64,000 nucleotides of DNA, taken from NCBI GenBank assembly GCA_965284645.1, contig OZ260106.1:2914001-2978000 (forward strand), written 5' to 3'. A model generated the notes under the pieces. It searched no databases. It had not been told where the DNA came from and saw only the letters and a list, made by a program, of their open reading frames with translations. Position 1 is the stretch's first letter. Every line of letters begins with the position of its first letter. This DNA comes from JAIBAJ01 sp965284645 (lineage in GTDB: Bacteria; Bacteroidota; Bacteroidia; JAIBAJ01). Positions 53,877 through 63,076 of this stretch are shown piece after piece. Made by a program: the position numbers and the translations under genes.

Positions 53877-53884
53877 CAAATGTA
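53877..53884 (-). promoter_or_regulatory. -7 box of the membrane-protein gene
   Basis: TACATTTG on the minus strand, ending 7 nt before the ATG at 53869. This predicts a leader of only a few bases. Confidence 0.45.
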
Positions 53885-53921
53885 ATCAAGGAAATCAATA
53901 GCCTTTTAATCCATTCATAAA

Positions 53922-55205
53922 ATGAAACCTACCCATGTTGTTTTTCTTTCTTACGATGGAATGACCGACCCCTTAGGTCAAAGCCAGGTTATTCCCTATT
54001 TAGCAGGTTTATCCAAAAAAGGATTCAAAATTACCATTGTTAGTTTTGAAAAGAAAGAAAGGTTTGATCAATTTAAAAATACTATTCAAAACCTATTGAA
54101 CTCTAACCAAATTACATGGAAGCCCCTTGCCTACACCCCTACTCCACCCGTTCTTTCTACCTTGTTTGATATTTGGCAAATGAATAAGGCAGTAAAACAG
54201 ATTCATGCCCAAGATCCAATTTCAATCCTCCACTGTCGAAGCTATATAACAGCACTTATTGGTCAAGGATTTAAGCTTAAAAAGGGAATTTCCTTTCTTT
54301 TTGATATGCGTGCTTTTTATGCTGATGAACGTGTTGATGGTGGATTGTGGAACATTAAAAACCCTCTGTACAAATTCATTTATTCCTATTTTAAAAGAAA
54401 AGAAGTTGAATTTTTAAGTCAAGCCGATTATTCCATTTCCTTGACAAATGCTGGAAAAAAAATAATCCATTCGTGGAAAAACCTTATTAAACAGCCTGTT
54501 CCAATTGAGGTAATACCTTGCTGTGCCGATCTTTCGCATTTTGATTTCAAACGAGTAAACGAGGCCGAATTGCTTCCCTTTTACCAAAAATTAAATCTGG
54601 AGCCTAAAACAGAAACCCTAACTACAACAACCGAAATAATTGTTTCATACCTAGGTTCGCTCGGTACTTGGTACATGGAAAAAGAAATGTTTGCCTTTTT
54701 CAAGCAACTTAAAGGAACCTATCCTCGAGCAAAATTTTTGCTAATCACCATGGACGAAAAAACTGAAATCATTCGGAAAGCTCAAGCTGCTGGTCTTGAA
54801 GCGGATGATCTCCGAATAGTTTTTGGAACCCGAGCAGAGGTGCCCTTCCTCGTTAGTTTGAGTCATTTTTCATTATTTTTTATTCAACCCTTGTTTTCAA
54901 AGCAAGGCTCCTCCCCTACCAAACATGGGGAAATTTTAGGAATGGGAATTCCCGTGGTTTGTAATGCAGGAGTTGGAGATGTGGCTGAAATAGTTAATTC
55001 TACTCAAAGCGGATTGCTGGTGAATGATTTTTCTAAAGAATCGTTTCAAAATACCATTGCCCAATTGCCAGCTATAATTAAATTCCCAAAGCAACATTTT
55101 AGAGATGCAGCCTTAGCGTGGTATTCCTTAGAAACAGGAATCGAAAGGTATTATTCTGTTTACAATCAAATACTTGCAAAGAGAAAAGAAAATACAATTA
55201 AATAA
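53922..55205 (+). CDS. Glycosyltransferase family 4-like protein
   Basis: 427 residues. The N-terminal fold starts VVFLSYDGMTDPLGQSQVIPYLAGLSKKG, the pattern of GT-B enzymes with an acceptor-binding first half (GL-KKG). IVSYLGSLGTWYMEKEMFAFFKQL opens the second domain, and KHGEILGMGIPVVCNAGVGDVAEIV is the nucleotide-sugar binding region with its glutamate. It likely adds a sugar to a surface glycan at the cytoplasmic face. Divergent from the membrane protein above, with about 50 bp between starts. Confidence 0.85.
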   Translation: MKPTHVVFLSYDGMTDPLGQSQVIPYLAGLSKKGFKITIVSFEKKERFDQFKNTIQNLLNSNQITWKPLAYTPTPPVLSTLFDIWQMNKAVKQIHAQDPISILHCRSYITALIGQGFKLKKGISFLFDMRAFYADERVDGGLWNIKNPLYKFIYSYFKRKEVEFLSQADYSISLTNAGKKIIHSWKNLIKQPVPIEVIPCCADLSHFDFKRVNEAELLPFYQKLNLEPKTETLTTTTEIIVSYLGSLGTWYMEKEMFAFFKQLKGTYPRAKFLLITMDEKTEIIRKAQAAGLEADDLRIVFGTRAEVPFLVSLSHFSLFFIQPLFSKQGSSPTKHGEILGMGIPVVCNAGVGDVAEIVNSTQSGLLVNDFSKESFQNTIAQLPAIIKFPKQHFRDAALAWYSLETGIERYYSVYNQILAKRKENTIK

Positions 55206-55234
55206 CATTTTCCAAAATCAACCCTTATTCATTT

Positions 55235-55387
55235 AAACCCAAATTAAGCATTAGAAATGCATAAACGATTAACCAGTTGTAAATCAATTTGTATGGCCAA
55301 ATTGATAACAACTGTTAAATCGGGGTAAACCCAACTAAATCAAGTAGTTCGGATTAATAAATCCTCCTATTGATTAATTTGGGTTAA
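55235..55387. repeat. Degenerate MITE-like element
   Basis: It begins AAACCCAAATTAAGCATTAG, closely like the terminal repeat of the 178-bp elements, and ends ATTAATTTGGGTTAA in the inverted sense. The interior is different from the two 178-bp copies and the length is about 153 bp. It is best read as a related, non-identical or decayed family member. Confidence 0.5.
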
Positions 55388-55490
55388 ATAAGTCAACCTC
55401 AGTTTTCAATGGGTACTGTTGTTTTCTTCTTTCGCAACTGCTTATTTAGATAACACAAACCTAGTGCACCGCAAATGGTGGATCGAAGGC

Positions 55491-55635
55491 CTCGGGCAAG
55501 GATAGAACGTGATACCCCACAGGGATGCGGAGGCACGGAGCAGACCGAGGAGTATTAGTGATAGCCTGGCCCTGTAGCCCAATTAAAAGGCCTAAACAGA
55601 GGTAGAATGTTGAATGGCGAAAGGGGCCCGCCCAA
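55491..55635 (-). repeat. Composite repeat, copy E (subfamily 2)
   Basis: On the minus strand it opens GGCGGGCCCC, then GGCTATCACTAATACTCCTC, a divergent centre, TGTGGGGTATCACGTTCTATCC and TTGCCCGAG. It shares the centre type and the CTAATACTCCTC block with copy C, without C's insertion. It lies between the convergent glycosyltransferase and DUF4476 genes. Confidence 0.78.
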
Positions 55636-55744
55636 AAATCCTATTCCTAGATTATATATTTTGAACAAATTTATTTTTTAAAGTAATGATAATTAATCAG
55701 TTAAGACAAGATTTTAGGCCTATTCTTAAATTCATAAAATAAAA

Positions 55745-55770
55745 AATCCCGCCCAATAAGGAACGGGATT
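55745..55770 (-). terminator. Terminator after the DUF4476 gene
   Basis: AATCCCG pairs with CGGGATT around a 12-nt loop; on the minus strand a T-run follows. It sits about 20 bp after the stop at 55791. Confidence 0.75.
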
Positions 55771-55790
55771 ACTATTTTCAAAATCGGGAT

Positions 55791-56864
55791 TTAACGACCT
55801 GATATATAACTATTTAACTCATCAATGCTAGAAGAAAATGTAAAGGCATCATTTACTTTGTAGTAGTTTCCAATGTCGTAAGTATAACCATAGGCATATT
55901 TGGCAAAATTCAGTTTTGTATCTTCGAAAGTAAACACCATCATAATTTCTTTTACCTGATTGGTTGTGAGACAGTTAGTATTTAGAATTTGTTTGGCCAC
56001 CTGCAACTTGGTATCTTCAAAGGTTTTACTGGCAATTGAGTTCTTCATGCTTTGAAAATCGGCTTGATTGGCAGGCCAAGGACATCCAACTGGACCGTTG
56101 TAACCAGGCATAACATACACCGGATTGGTTACGGGCGGCGGCAAAGGTTGAACGGGTTGTATAGGCTGAACAGGTTGAATAGGCTGAACTGGTTGTGAAT
56201 AGGTGGTTGTAGTATGCGTTTGCTGAATAGTTGTATTCGCCGAAGGGTAATAAAAAGGATCGTTGATGTTCATATTGACATTAAATCCGGGTAGATTAAC
56301 ATTTACCCCCGTTGCTGGTTGGTTTATTCCACCATAGGTTGTAGTGGTGGTTGTTGTAGTTTGCGAAGTAGTTCCAGGAGGCAATTGGTTGACAGGTGGC
56401 AATTGGTTGACAGGTGGCACTGGAGGCGGAGGTGTTGGATTTACCACTTGAACGATTGGTTGAGTCTCGGTTTGAACAGGAGGCGGATAATAGCCAGAAG
56501 TAGCCTGAACATTGCTTGTAATAAAGGTTTCGCTCATCCATTTCATCACATACACTTCGCGTTCTACACCATTTTCTCTGATTTTTTTACGGCGGATTTG
56601 GTAAGTCCTTTCTTTGCCAGGTTCTAACCAAATTTTATCATCAACCACGCCTAACATGGTATTTTCGAAAATAATTTTTGCTGCATAGGCTTGAGGTTGC
56701 AAGTTTTCAACCTTTACATTGGTCTGAGCTTGGTCATTGTATTTTAAACCATTCAAAATGACAAAGAATTTTTCGCCTCCATCGGTGAAAAAGATGGCAT
56801 TGCATTGGGCTTGTGAAGCTTGGTAACCAATCGCCATAAATAGAAGAAGTAGTATTTGTTTCAT
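55791..56864 (-). CDS. Secreted DUF4476 protein with proline-rich repeats
   Basis: 357 residues. A Sec signal (MKQILLLLFMAIGYQASQAQ) precedes a beta-rich N-terminal domain (CNAIFFTDGGEKFFVILNG). A low-complexity middle follows with PPVNQLPPVNQLPPG and alternating QPVQPIQP repeats. The C-terminus has two DUF4476-type helical hairpins (FEDTKLQVAKQILNTNCLTTNQVKEIMMVFTFEDTKLNFAKYAYG). The domain is common in Bacteroidota and its function is unknown. ATG at 56864 is chosen because the signal starts there; a longer frame to 56891 is possible. A terminator follows, so it is a single-gene unit. Confidence 0.85.
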   Translation of the reverse strand: MKQILLLLFMAIGYQASQAQCNAIFFTDGGEKFFVILNGLKYNDQAQTNVKVENLQPQAYAAKIIFENTMLGVVDDKIWLEPGKERTYQIRRKKIRENGVEREVYVMKWMSETFITSNVQATSGYYPPPVQTETQPIVQVVNPTPPPPVPPVNQLPPVNQLPPGTTSQTTTTTTTTYGGINQPATGVNVNLPGFNVNMNINDPFYYPSANTTIQQTHTTTTYSQPVQPIQPVQPIQPVQPLPPPVTNPVYVMPGYNGPVGCPWPANQADFQSMKNSIASKTFEDTKLQVAKQILNTNCLTTNQVKEIMMVFTFEDTKLNFAKYAYGYTYDIGNYYKVNDAFTFSSSIDELNSYISGR

Positions 56865-56894
56865 ACCTTTATTTTTTTTGCAAAGATTCAAAAT

Positions 56895-57956
56895 TTATGC
56901 CAAAGCTGAAATATGTTTTGGAAAGCCAGTTTTTGCCAATCCTTGGTTGATGGCTTTTACCATTCCGGGGCCTTCGTAAATAAAGCCTGTATACACTTGA
57001 ACCAGGTCGGCGCCCGCCATTAATTTCTCTAAAGCATCTTCCGCTTTTTGGATTCCACCCACCCCAATAATGGCGAATTTCCCTTGTCCTTTTTCCCTCA
57101 AATACCGAATAACTTGTGTAGATCTTTCTTTTAAAGGTTTACCGCTTAAACCTCCGTTTCCGATTTCGGCCAACTCCATTTCCGTTGCATCCAAACCTTC
57201 ACGACTAATGGTGGTATTAGTTGCAATAACCCCATCAATTCCACATTCTAATACAATTTCTATAATTTCATCAAGTTGGGTATTTGATAAATCTGGGGCA
57301 ATTTTTAAACAAACAGGCTTATACTTGGGATGTTTTTTCATCTCCCCCACTACAGCCTCCAGAATTTCTTTAAGCGGCCCCTTATCCTGCAATGCTCTTA
57401 GGTTTGGCGTATTGGGTGAACTTACATTGACAACAAAATAGTCAACAAACGGATACAGGACTTTTAGGCATTTCAAATAATCATCCTTGGCGTTTTCATT
57501 GGGCGTTTCCTTGTTCTTTCCAATATTTCCGCCAATGATCATACCGGGTTTACGGAAAGTTAATCTTTCGGCAGCTGCAATGCTTCCTTCATTATTAAAA
57601 CCCATTCGATTGATTAAAGCCTCATTTTTTGGAAGCCTGAATAACCGTGGTTTTGAATTCCCAAGTTGACCAATTGGCGTTACGGTTCCGATTTCAACAA
57701 AACCAAATCCAAAGCTTTCTAAGGCCCCATAAAGTCGAGCATCTTTATCGAATCCGGCAGCCATTCCAACCGGGTTTTCAAAGGTCAAACCCATTACTTC
57801 CCTACGAAGCGACATATGATCGACGGTATAAAACCATTTGACTATTGGCTTTATAAAAGGAATAAAAAACAATATTTGGAGTAAATCAAAGACCAAATAA
57901 TGGACTTCTTCGGGATCGAAGAGGAAAAAGAATGGTTTTAAAATATACTTATACAC
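56895..57956 (-). CDS. pyrD: Dihydroorotate dehydrogenase (quinone, class 2)
   Basis: 353 residues. The amphipathic N-terminus (ILKPFFFLFDPEEVHYLVFDLLQ) marks the membrane-associated class 2 enzyme. NPVGMAAGFDKDARLYGAL, the FMN region, VNVSSPNTPNLRALQ with the catalytic Ser, ATNTTISREGL and IGVGGIQKAEDALEKLMAGADLVQVYTG complete the pattern. It oxidises dihydroorotate to orotate using quinone in pyrimidine synthesis. The start is GTG at 57956, and a TAGATTTG box on the minus strand (57971-57964) places the transcript start within a few bases of it. Divergent from xerD. Confidence 0.96.
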   Translation of the reverse strand: MYKYILKPFFFLFDPEEVHYLVFDLLQILFFIPFIKPIVKWFYTVDHMSLRREVMGLTFENPVGMAAGFDKDARLYGALESFGFGFVEIGTVTPIGQLGNSKPRLFRLPKNEALINRMGFNNEGSIAAAERLTFRKPGMIIGGNIGKNKETPNENAKDDYLKCLKVLYPFVDYFVVNVSSPNTPNLRALQDKGPLKEILEAVVGEMKKHPKYKPVCLKIAPDLSNTQLDEIIEIVLECGIDGVIATNTTISREGLDATEMELAEIGNGGLSGKPLKERSTQVIRYLREKGQGKFAIIGVGGIQKAEDALEKLMAGADLVQVYTGFIYEGPGMVKAINQGLAKTGFPKHISALA

Positions 57957-57963
57957 AATGCCG

Positions 57964-57971
57964 CAAATCTA
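57964..57971 (-). promoter_or_regulatory. -7 box of pyrD
   Basis: TAGATTTG on the minus strand, ending 7 nt before the GTG start at 57956. The predicted transcript has almost no leader. Confidence 0.45.
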
Positions 57972-58000
57972 ATGCTTGAATTGCTTTTCATTTATCAAAT

Positions 58001-58909
58001 TTGTCCCAAGTTTTGGACAACGAAAAAATCATAAACCGATACCGGCGTTTCCTGCAATTGGAGCGGGGACTTTCGGACAATACCCTCGAAAGTTACCTTA
58101 GGGATGTTCGTCTGCTTTTCAATTTTGTAGGGCATGAATTGGATGGAAAGGCTATAAATAGTATAGATTACAATGATTTATTGTCTTTTCTGCACCATCT
58201 TACTGAAATTGGGATAGCGGCTTCTTCCCAGGCCCGAACCATTTCTGGTATTCGAAGCTTTTACGACTTTCTATTGTTGGAGAAAATGGTTGAAAGCAAT
58301 CCAACCGAATTGGTGGAGCTACCACAGCAGGCACGAAAACTGCCTGACGTTTTAAGTGCGGAAGAAATTGATAAAATGCTTCAAACAATCGATCGTTCAA
58401 GCTCGGAAGGAGAGCGAAACCTGGCCATGTTGGAAACGATGTATGGCAGCGGACTTCGTGTTTCTGAGCTGGTCAACCTGAAAATATCCGATTTATACAT
58501 TCCAGAAGAGTTTGTAAAGGTTTTAGGCAAAGGTTCGAAGGAACGTTTGGTACCCTTGAGTCCGATTTCTATCAAACTTATTGGGAATTATCTCAACTTT
58601 GTAAGGGTTCATATTCCGGTGGCCAAGGGTTTTGAAGACATTCTTTTTTTGAATAACCGAGGGAAGTCTTTAAGCCGGGTAATGGTGTTTTTGATTATAA
58701 AAAAAATGGCCCAAAAGGCTGGAATTCAAAAGAACATCTCTCCCCACACGTTTCGCCATTCTTTTGCTACCCATTTAGTAGAAAACGGGGCTGATCTGCG
58801 GGTGGTTCAAGAATTACTCGGACATGCCAGTATTACCACAACCGAAATTTACACCCATTTGGATAAAACTTATCTTCGCGACACCATAGAAAAGTATCTA
58901 AACCGGTAA
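58001..58909 (+). CDS. xerD: Tyrosine recombinase XerD
   Basis: 302 residues, normal length for chromosome-dimer recombinases. The N-terminal YRRFLQLERGLSDNTLESYLRDV is the SAM-like core-binding domain, and the catalytic domain has GSGLRVSELVNL, HTFRHSFATHLVENG with the Arg-His pair, LGHASITTT, and the nucleophilic Tyr in TEIYTHLDK. With XerC it resolves chromosome dimers at dif before division. Its housekeeping sequence and neighbours argue against a mobile integrase. The start is TTG at 58001, by length comparison with the family; no closer ATG exists. Confidence 0.93.
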   Translation: MSQVLDNEKIINRYRRFLQLERGLSDNTLESYLRDVRLLFNFVGHELDGKAINSIDYNDLLSFLHHLTEIGIAASSQARTISGIRSFYDFLLLEKMVESNPTELVELPQQARKLPDVLSAEEIDKMLQTIDRSSSEGERNLAMLETMYGSGLRVSELVNLKISDLYIPEEFVKVLGKGSKERLVPLSPISIKLIGNYLNFVRVHIPVAKGFEDILFLNNRGKSLSRVMVFLIIKKMAQKAGIQKNISPHTFRHSFATHLVENGADLRVVQELLGHASITTTEIYTHLDKTYLRDTIEKYLNR

Positions 58910-58916
58910 TTATTTT

Positions 58917-58924
58917 TACATTTG
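58917..58924 (+). promoter_or_regulatory. -7 box of the AtuA-like gene
   Basis: TACATTTG, 17 nt before the ATG at 58942; it lies just after the xerD stop. Confidence 0.4.
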
Positions 58925-58941
58925 AAACCTCATTCCATTCC

Positions 58942-59241
58942 ATGAAACTGATCGATATAGCTTCAGCCCGTAGCGGTGATAAAAACAATGTTTGCAACAT
59001 AGGCGTGATGGCTAAAAATCCTGAATTTTACCCCATTCTCAAGGAAAAGCTAACCGCCGAAAAAGTTAAACAACATTTTGGAGAACTCATTCAAGGCGAA
59101 GTAGTAAGGTACGAATGGGATGCCTTGGAATCCTTGAATTTTGTTTGCCATGGAGCCTTGGATGGAGGAGCTTCCCGTTCCTTACGTATGGATACATTAG
59201 GAAAAAACTTCTCGAGCCATATTCTTCGTATGGAACTGTAA
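58942..59241 (+). CDS. AtuA-like ferredoxin-fold domain protein
   Basis: 99 residues. KLIDIASARSGDKNNVCNIGVMAKNPEFYP and NFVCHGALDGGASRSLRMDTLGKNFSSHILRMEL correspond to the C-terminal AtuA-like domain that usually follows a DUF1446 domain. Here it stands alone and no DUF1446 gene is in the window. It could act as a subunit with a partner encoded elsewhere. Its own TAnnTTTG box suggests independent transcription. Confidence 0.75.
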   Translation: MKLIDIASARSGDKNNVCNIGVMAKNPEFYPILKEKLTAEKVKQHFGELIQGEVVRYEWDALESLNFVCHGALDGGASRSLRMDTLGKNFSSHILRMEL

Positions 59242-59370
59242 TCCAGCATTTTTTTTGCTCAATCAACTTCACTTTCCTCCATTAACCTATTCTCCTCCTA
59301 AAAAGGATTCGTATATCAAATTGGAACGTTTAGGGATTGCACCAATTACTCCAGATAAAGCTTGATAATT

Positions 59371-60015
59371 TTAAGGCTTTTTCCGGATTACCATCAGGCC
59401 GTCTCGTATTGGAAACAACACATTTTCAACCCGATCATCGGCCTGTATTTTCTGGTTAAATTGATGCAGCGACAAGGTATCTCGGTCCATCTCCTTTTCT
59501 GGCATCAAGACCTTTCCACTCCAAAGAACATTATCGGCTATAATAAATCCACCTGGTTTTAGTTTGGGCAATACTAAATCGTAGTAATTGGAATAATTGT
59601 CTTTGTCGGCATCAATAAAGACTAAATCAAAGGTTTCATCTAGGGTGGGAATAATGTTTAAGGCATGACCAATTCGATAGTCCAATTTAGAATTCAAGCT
59701 TGATTTTCCCAAAAAACCTCTCACCATTTTTTCCAATTCATCATTGATATCAATAGTAATCAGTTTCCCATTTTCTTGCAATCCTTCTGCTAAACACAGA
59801 GCCGAATAGCCGGTAAATGTCCCAATCTCTAAAATAACCTTGGGTTGAACCATCTTACTCAACATCGATAAAATCCGACCTTGGATATGACCTGACAGCA
59901 TCCTTGGCATTAGAATATTGGCATAGGTCTCTCTGTTTAATTCCTGTAATAATTCGGATTCCGGATCTGTAAAAAAATCAGAATAGGCTTCTATTTCCTT
60001 TGGTAAAAAATCCAT
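59371..60015 (-). CDS. SAM-dependent O-methyltransferase
   Basis: 214 residues, class I methyltransferase of the COG4122 group. ILEIGTFTGYSALCLAEGL is the SAM-binding loop, LVFIDADKDNYSNYYDLVLPKLKPGGFIIADNVLWSGKV carries the metal-coordinating acidic residues. The family methylates catechol-like or tRNA substrates. It is 10 bp downstream of ftcD on the same strand and probably shares its transcript. The substrate is not known. Confidence 0.9.
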   Translation of the reverse strand: MDFLPKEIEAYSDFFTDPESELLQELNRETYANILMPRMLSGHIQGRILSMLSKMVQPKVILEIGTFTGYSALCLAEGLQENGKLITIDINDELEKMVRGFLGKSSLNSKLDYRIGHALNIIPTLDETFDLVFIDADKDNYSNYYDLVLPKLKPGGFIIADNVLWSGKVLMPEKEMDRDTLSLHQFNQKIQADDRVENVLFPIRDGLMVIRKKP

Positions 60016-60024
60016 GTAAATGAA

Positions 60025-61713
60025 TTATTTAGATATCTTCTCTTCAACTAAAGCTACAATTACTTTTTCCAGAGCAATCGCTTTTTCCTGAATCGCATTC
60101 CCTTGTGAAAGTATAGTGGCTACATAGTCTTTATCGGCATAACCAGCTGCATTAATTTTCACATTCATAAAGGCACCCATTACAGCAGTTCTGGCACATA
60201 AAGCTCCTACGCCGGCATCGGTTACTGAATTAGGATTTCCTTTTTCGGCCATAGCCTGGATAATTTCCATAGAAGCCAATGACAGTTTCATGACTTGAAA
60301 AGGAATTTCAATGGCATACTTTGTTGCCTCTTGGATAGCTTTCGATCTTGCTTTTTTCTCATCTTCACTTCCTTTTGGTAACCCAAAGGCATCCATTATT
60401 TTGTTAAACGCTTTGGTATCCTCATCCACTAAACGCAACAATTGATTTTTCAAATTCTGACCTTTTTCAGCCCAATTGGAAAACTCCTCCCAACGATCGT
60501 CCCACCCCCGTTTATGGCTGCTCAAATTCGCAACCATAGTGGCCAAAGAAATACCCAAACTTCCAACATAGGCCGAAATACTTCCGCCTCCAGGAGCAGG
60601 ACTTTCTGAGGCTGTTTCATCTGCAAAGGCCACCAAATCCATCCCTACCAACTTTTTGGCTGAAGTATCCGCCAATACATATTCAATAATCCTTTCCTCT
60701 GGCTTAAATGGACCTAATTCATCTAAACCCAATGACTTGACTGCAATTTTTATCAATTCCTTTTCACTCACACCAACACTTCTTTGCTGCTTACGCAAGA
60801 AATATTTACCCGCCTCCAACAAGGAATTCAATGGAATCAATCCAACCAGTTCAGAGCCCGTAACACGAATCCCCCTTTCTTCTGCTTTTTTACAAACCTC
60901 GTCAAATGCTTTATGTACGGAAGTTACCGAAATATTGGTCAAATTCATCGATATTTGAGCAACACCGTATTCTTCAATAAACCAACCTATGGCTTTCACC
61001 GACTTCAAACTACCGGGTATGGATACCGGTTTCCCGTTTTCATCTTTTACAATTTCACCAGTTATCGGGTCACCAATTCGTTTCACACGGCCTGCTTCTC
61101 GTACATCGAAAGCAATGCTGTTGGCCTTACGAACCGATGTAGTATTTAAGTTGACATTGTAAGCCACCAAGAAATCGCGTGCACCAATGACAGTCCCGCC
61201 GGCTTTAGCATTAAATTCAGCTGGACCAAAATCTGGTTTCCATTCAGGCTGTTTAATTTTCTTAAAAAAACCTTCGTATTCTCCTGCACGAATAACTGAT
61301 AGATTTTTCCGGGCAGGATTGCTTTGAGCAGCTTCGTATAAATAAACAGGAATTCCCAACTCCTCACCTACTCTTTTCCCCAACATCTGTGCATACTTGG
61401 CTGTTTCTTCCATGGAAATGCCTTGAATTGGAACCAATGGACAAACATCGGTTGCTCCCATTCTCGGATGCTCACCTTTATGCTTTTCCATATCAATAAG
61501 TTCGGCGGCTTTTTTTATAGCCAAAAACGCAGCTTCAATCACTGGACCGGGTTCGCCAGCAATCGTCACCACCGTTCTATTTGTGGCTTTTCCTGGGTCT
61601 ACATTTAAAAGTTTAACCCCTTCCACCCCTTCCATTTCGTCGGTGATTTGTTTGATAATATTCATATCCCGACCTTCTGAAAAGTTGGGAACGCATTCAA
61701 TAACTTGTGCCAT
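60025..61713 (-). CDS. ftcD: Bifunctional glutamate formimidoyltransferase / formimidoyltetrahydrofolate cyclodeaminase
   Basis: 562 residues. The N-terminal formimidoyltransferase starts MAQVIECVPNFSEGRD and continues with NRTVVTIAG and HPRMGATDVCPLVPI. The C-terminal cyclodeaminase begins near 365 with SPAPGGGSISAYVGSLGISLATMVANLS. Together these resemble mammalian FTCD, and the fused form is common in Bacteroidota. It links histidine breakdown to the folate pool. No hut genes are in the window. The O-methyltransferase follows 10 bp later. Confidence 0.94.
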   Translation of the reverse strand: MAQVIECVPNFSEGRDMNIIKQITDEMEGVEGVKLLNVDPGKATNRTVVTIAGEPGPVIEAAFLAIKKAAELIDMEKHKGEHPRMGATDVCPLVPIQGISMEETAKYAQMLGKRVGEELGIPVYLYEAAQSNPARKNLSVIRAGEYEGFFKKIKQPEWKPDFGPAEFNAKAGGTVIGARDFLVAYNVNLNTTSVRKANSIAFDVREAGRVKRIGDPITGEIVKDENGKPVSIPGSLKSVKAIGWFIEEYGVAQISMNLTNISVTSVHKAFDEVCKKAEERGIRVTGSELVGLIPLNSLLEAGKYFLRKQQRSVGVSEKELIKIAVKSLGLDELGPFKPEERIIEYVLADTSAKKLVGMDLVAFADETASESPAPGGGSISAYVGSLGISLATMVANLSSHKRGWDDRWEEFSNWAEKGQNLKNQLLRLVDEDTKAFNKIMDAFGLPKGSEDEKKARSKAIQEATKYAIEIPFQVMKLSLASMEIIQAMAEKGNPNSVTDAGVGALCARTAVMGAFMNVKINAAGYADKDYVATILSQGNAIQEKAIALEKVIVALVEEKISK

Positions 61714-61997
61714 GCAATTTAAATAGTGGCCAAAAGTAATATCATTTTAATCCCATATGATTGCTTATCCATTTCACTAAACAAGAAACCAAGCAGAACC
61801 TAGCCTTGAAACATATCAATATGTAGCCTTCATTCATTTAATATCAAATTATTGCAACCTGAGGAATTAATTTTTAATTCAAATCAAACATTGAATAAGG
61901 ATACTTTAACCAACCCAAATAGAAAGTGGTGGTTAAAAAAATCTAAAATCACTCAAACAACCTAGCAAAGCCTTAATTTTACAGGGATTTTAAAACC

Positions 61998-62999
61998 ATG
62001 AAAAAGAAAATTTTACTTGTACTCGGCACCTTTTTGCTGTTTGGTCTAATTGCTTTTCATGCTTACCTAGCTTTTATTAGAAAGGACAATATTTATCCAC
62101 GAGAGGTAGCCAAAATAAAATTCGTATCTCCAACCTCTCATTTTATCAAATACCAAGGAAAAGAAATTCATTTTGTAGATGAAGGACAAGGCTTTCCCAT
62201 TTTAATGATCCATGGTTTTATGGGTTCTCACCACAACTTCGAGAAATTAGCCGATTCCCTTAAAGGACAATTTAGAATTATTCGGGTAGATCTTCCGGGT
62301 TTTGGAATGAGCGAGTTCTTTGATCCCGAAAATGGCCAACACGACTTAAAAAAGGAATATGTTGACTTCTTTAAATTCTTCATTGACACCTTGAAACTTG
62401 AAAAATTTCATTTGATTGGTAATTCCATGGGTGGCATGATGAGTTGGTATATCGCCTCCAGTTTTCCGCAACATGTTGAAAGTTTAACCTTATTAAATGC
62501 TGCCGGGTATGATATGTTGAATGTATTGGACAACGCTGCCCCAATTTTGCAATATCCTTTCCTTGAACCCTTTATGCGTCGTGGTTTACCTCCCGAAGGC
62601 GCCAAGGCAGGGTTGGTGGCTTGTTTCTCCAATGATAGTTTGATCGACGAAAAAGATGCCTTGTTTAGTAACAGTATGCATAATATTCAAGGTAACCTGC
62701 AGGCCGCTTTTACAATTGCTGGTTCCGGTCAATATCCTGATACCGCCATGATCCAAACGATCAAAGTACCTACCATGATTGTTTGGGGTAAGGATGATGA
62801 AATTATTCCAGTTGACCATGCAAACCGTTTCAAAAAAGATATCCCCCATGCCCAATTAATTATTTATGACAACTGTGGACATGTTCCGATGATGGAAAAA
62901 ACCAGTGAATTGAAAAGAGATTTTCTTGCATTCGTCGGCACCTTAAACAAAGAAATGGCGATGGAAAAAGGGAAAGAAACCCCGCTCAACAAAAGGTAA
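61998..62999 (+). CDS. Membrane-anchored alpha/beta hydrolase
   Basis: 333 residues. An N-terminal helix (ILLVLGTFLLFGLIAFHAYLAF) anchors an alpha/beta hydrolase domain. The oxyanion motif is MIHGFMGSHHNFEKLAD, the nucleophile elbow HLIGNSMGGMMSWY, the acid Asp lies in MIVWGKDDEIIPVDHA, and the His in YDNCGHVPMMEK. It hydrolyses an unknown ester, lipid or similar substrate at the membrane surface. A separate transcript is likely, with 77 bp to the downstream DUF2177 gene. Confidence 0.88.
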   Translation: MKKKILLVLGTFLLFGLIAFHAYLAFIRKDNIYPREVAKIKFVSPTSHFIKYQGKEIHFVDEGQGFPILMIHGFMGSHHNFEKLADSLKGQFRIIRVDLPGFGMSEFFDPENGQHDLKKEYVDFFKFFIDTLKLEKFHLIGNSMGGMMSWYIASSFPQHVESLTLLNAAGYDMLNVLDNAAPILQYPFLEPFMRRGLPPEGAKAGLVACFSNDSLIDEKDALFSNSMHNIQGNLQAAFTIAGSGQYPDTAMIQTIKVPTMIVWGKDDEIIPVDHANRFKKDIPHAQLIIYDNCGHVPMMEKTSELKRDFLAFVGTLNKEMAMEKGKETPLNKR

Positions 63000-63076
63000 T
63001 ACAGCTTTCTAAACTTACCCTCAGGTTAAAAATTTCAACCTATTTTACCCATTCCTTCTCCTATCTTTTCGCTCCG

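Noticed and set aside
58001..58909. Integrase of a mobile element or prophage
   Set aside because: The protein has housekeeping XerD motifs and length, and lies between pyrD and housekeeping-type genes with no attachment duplications or phage genes.
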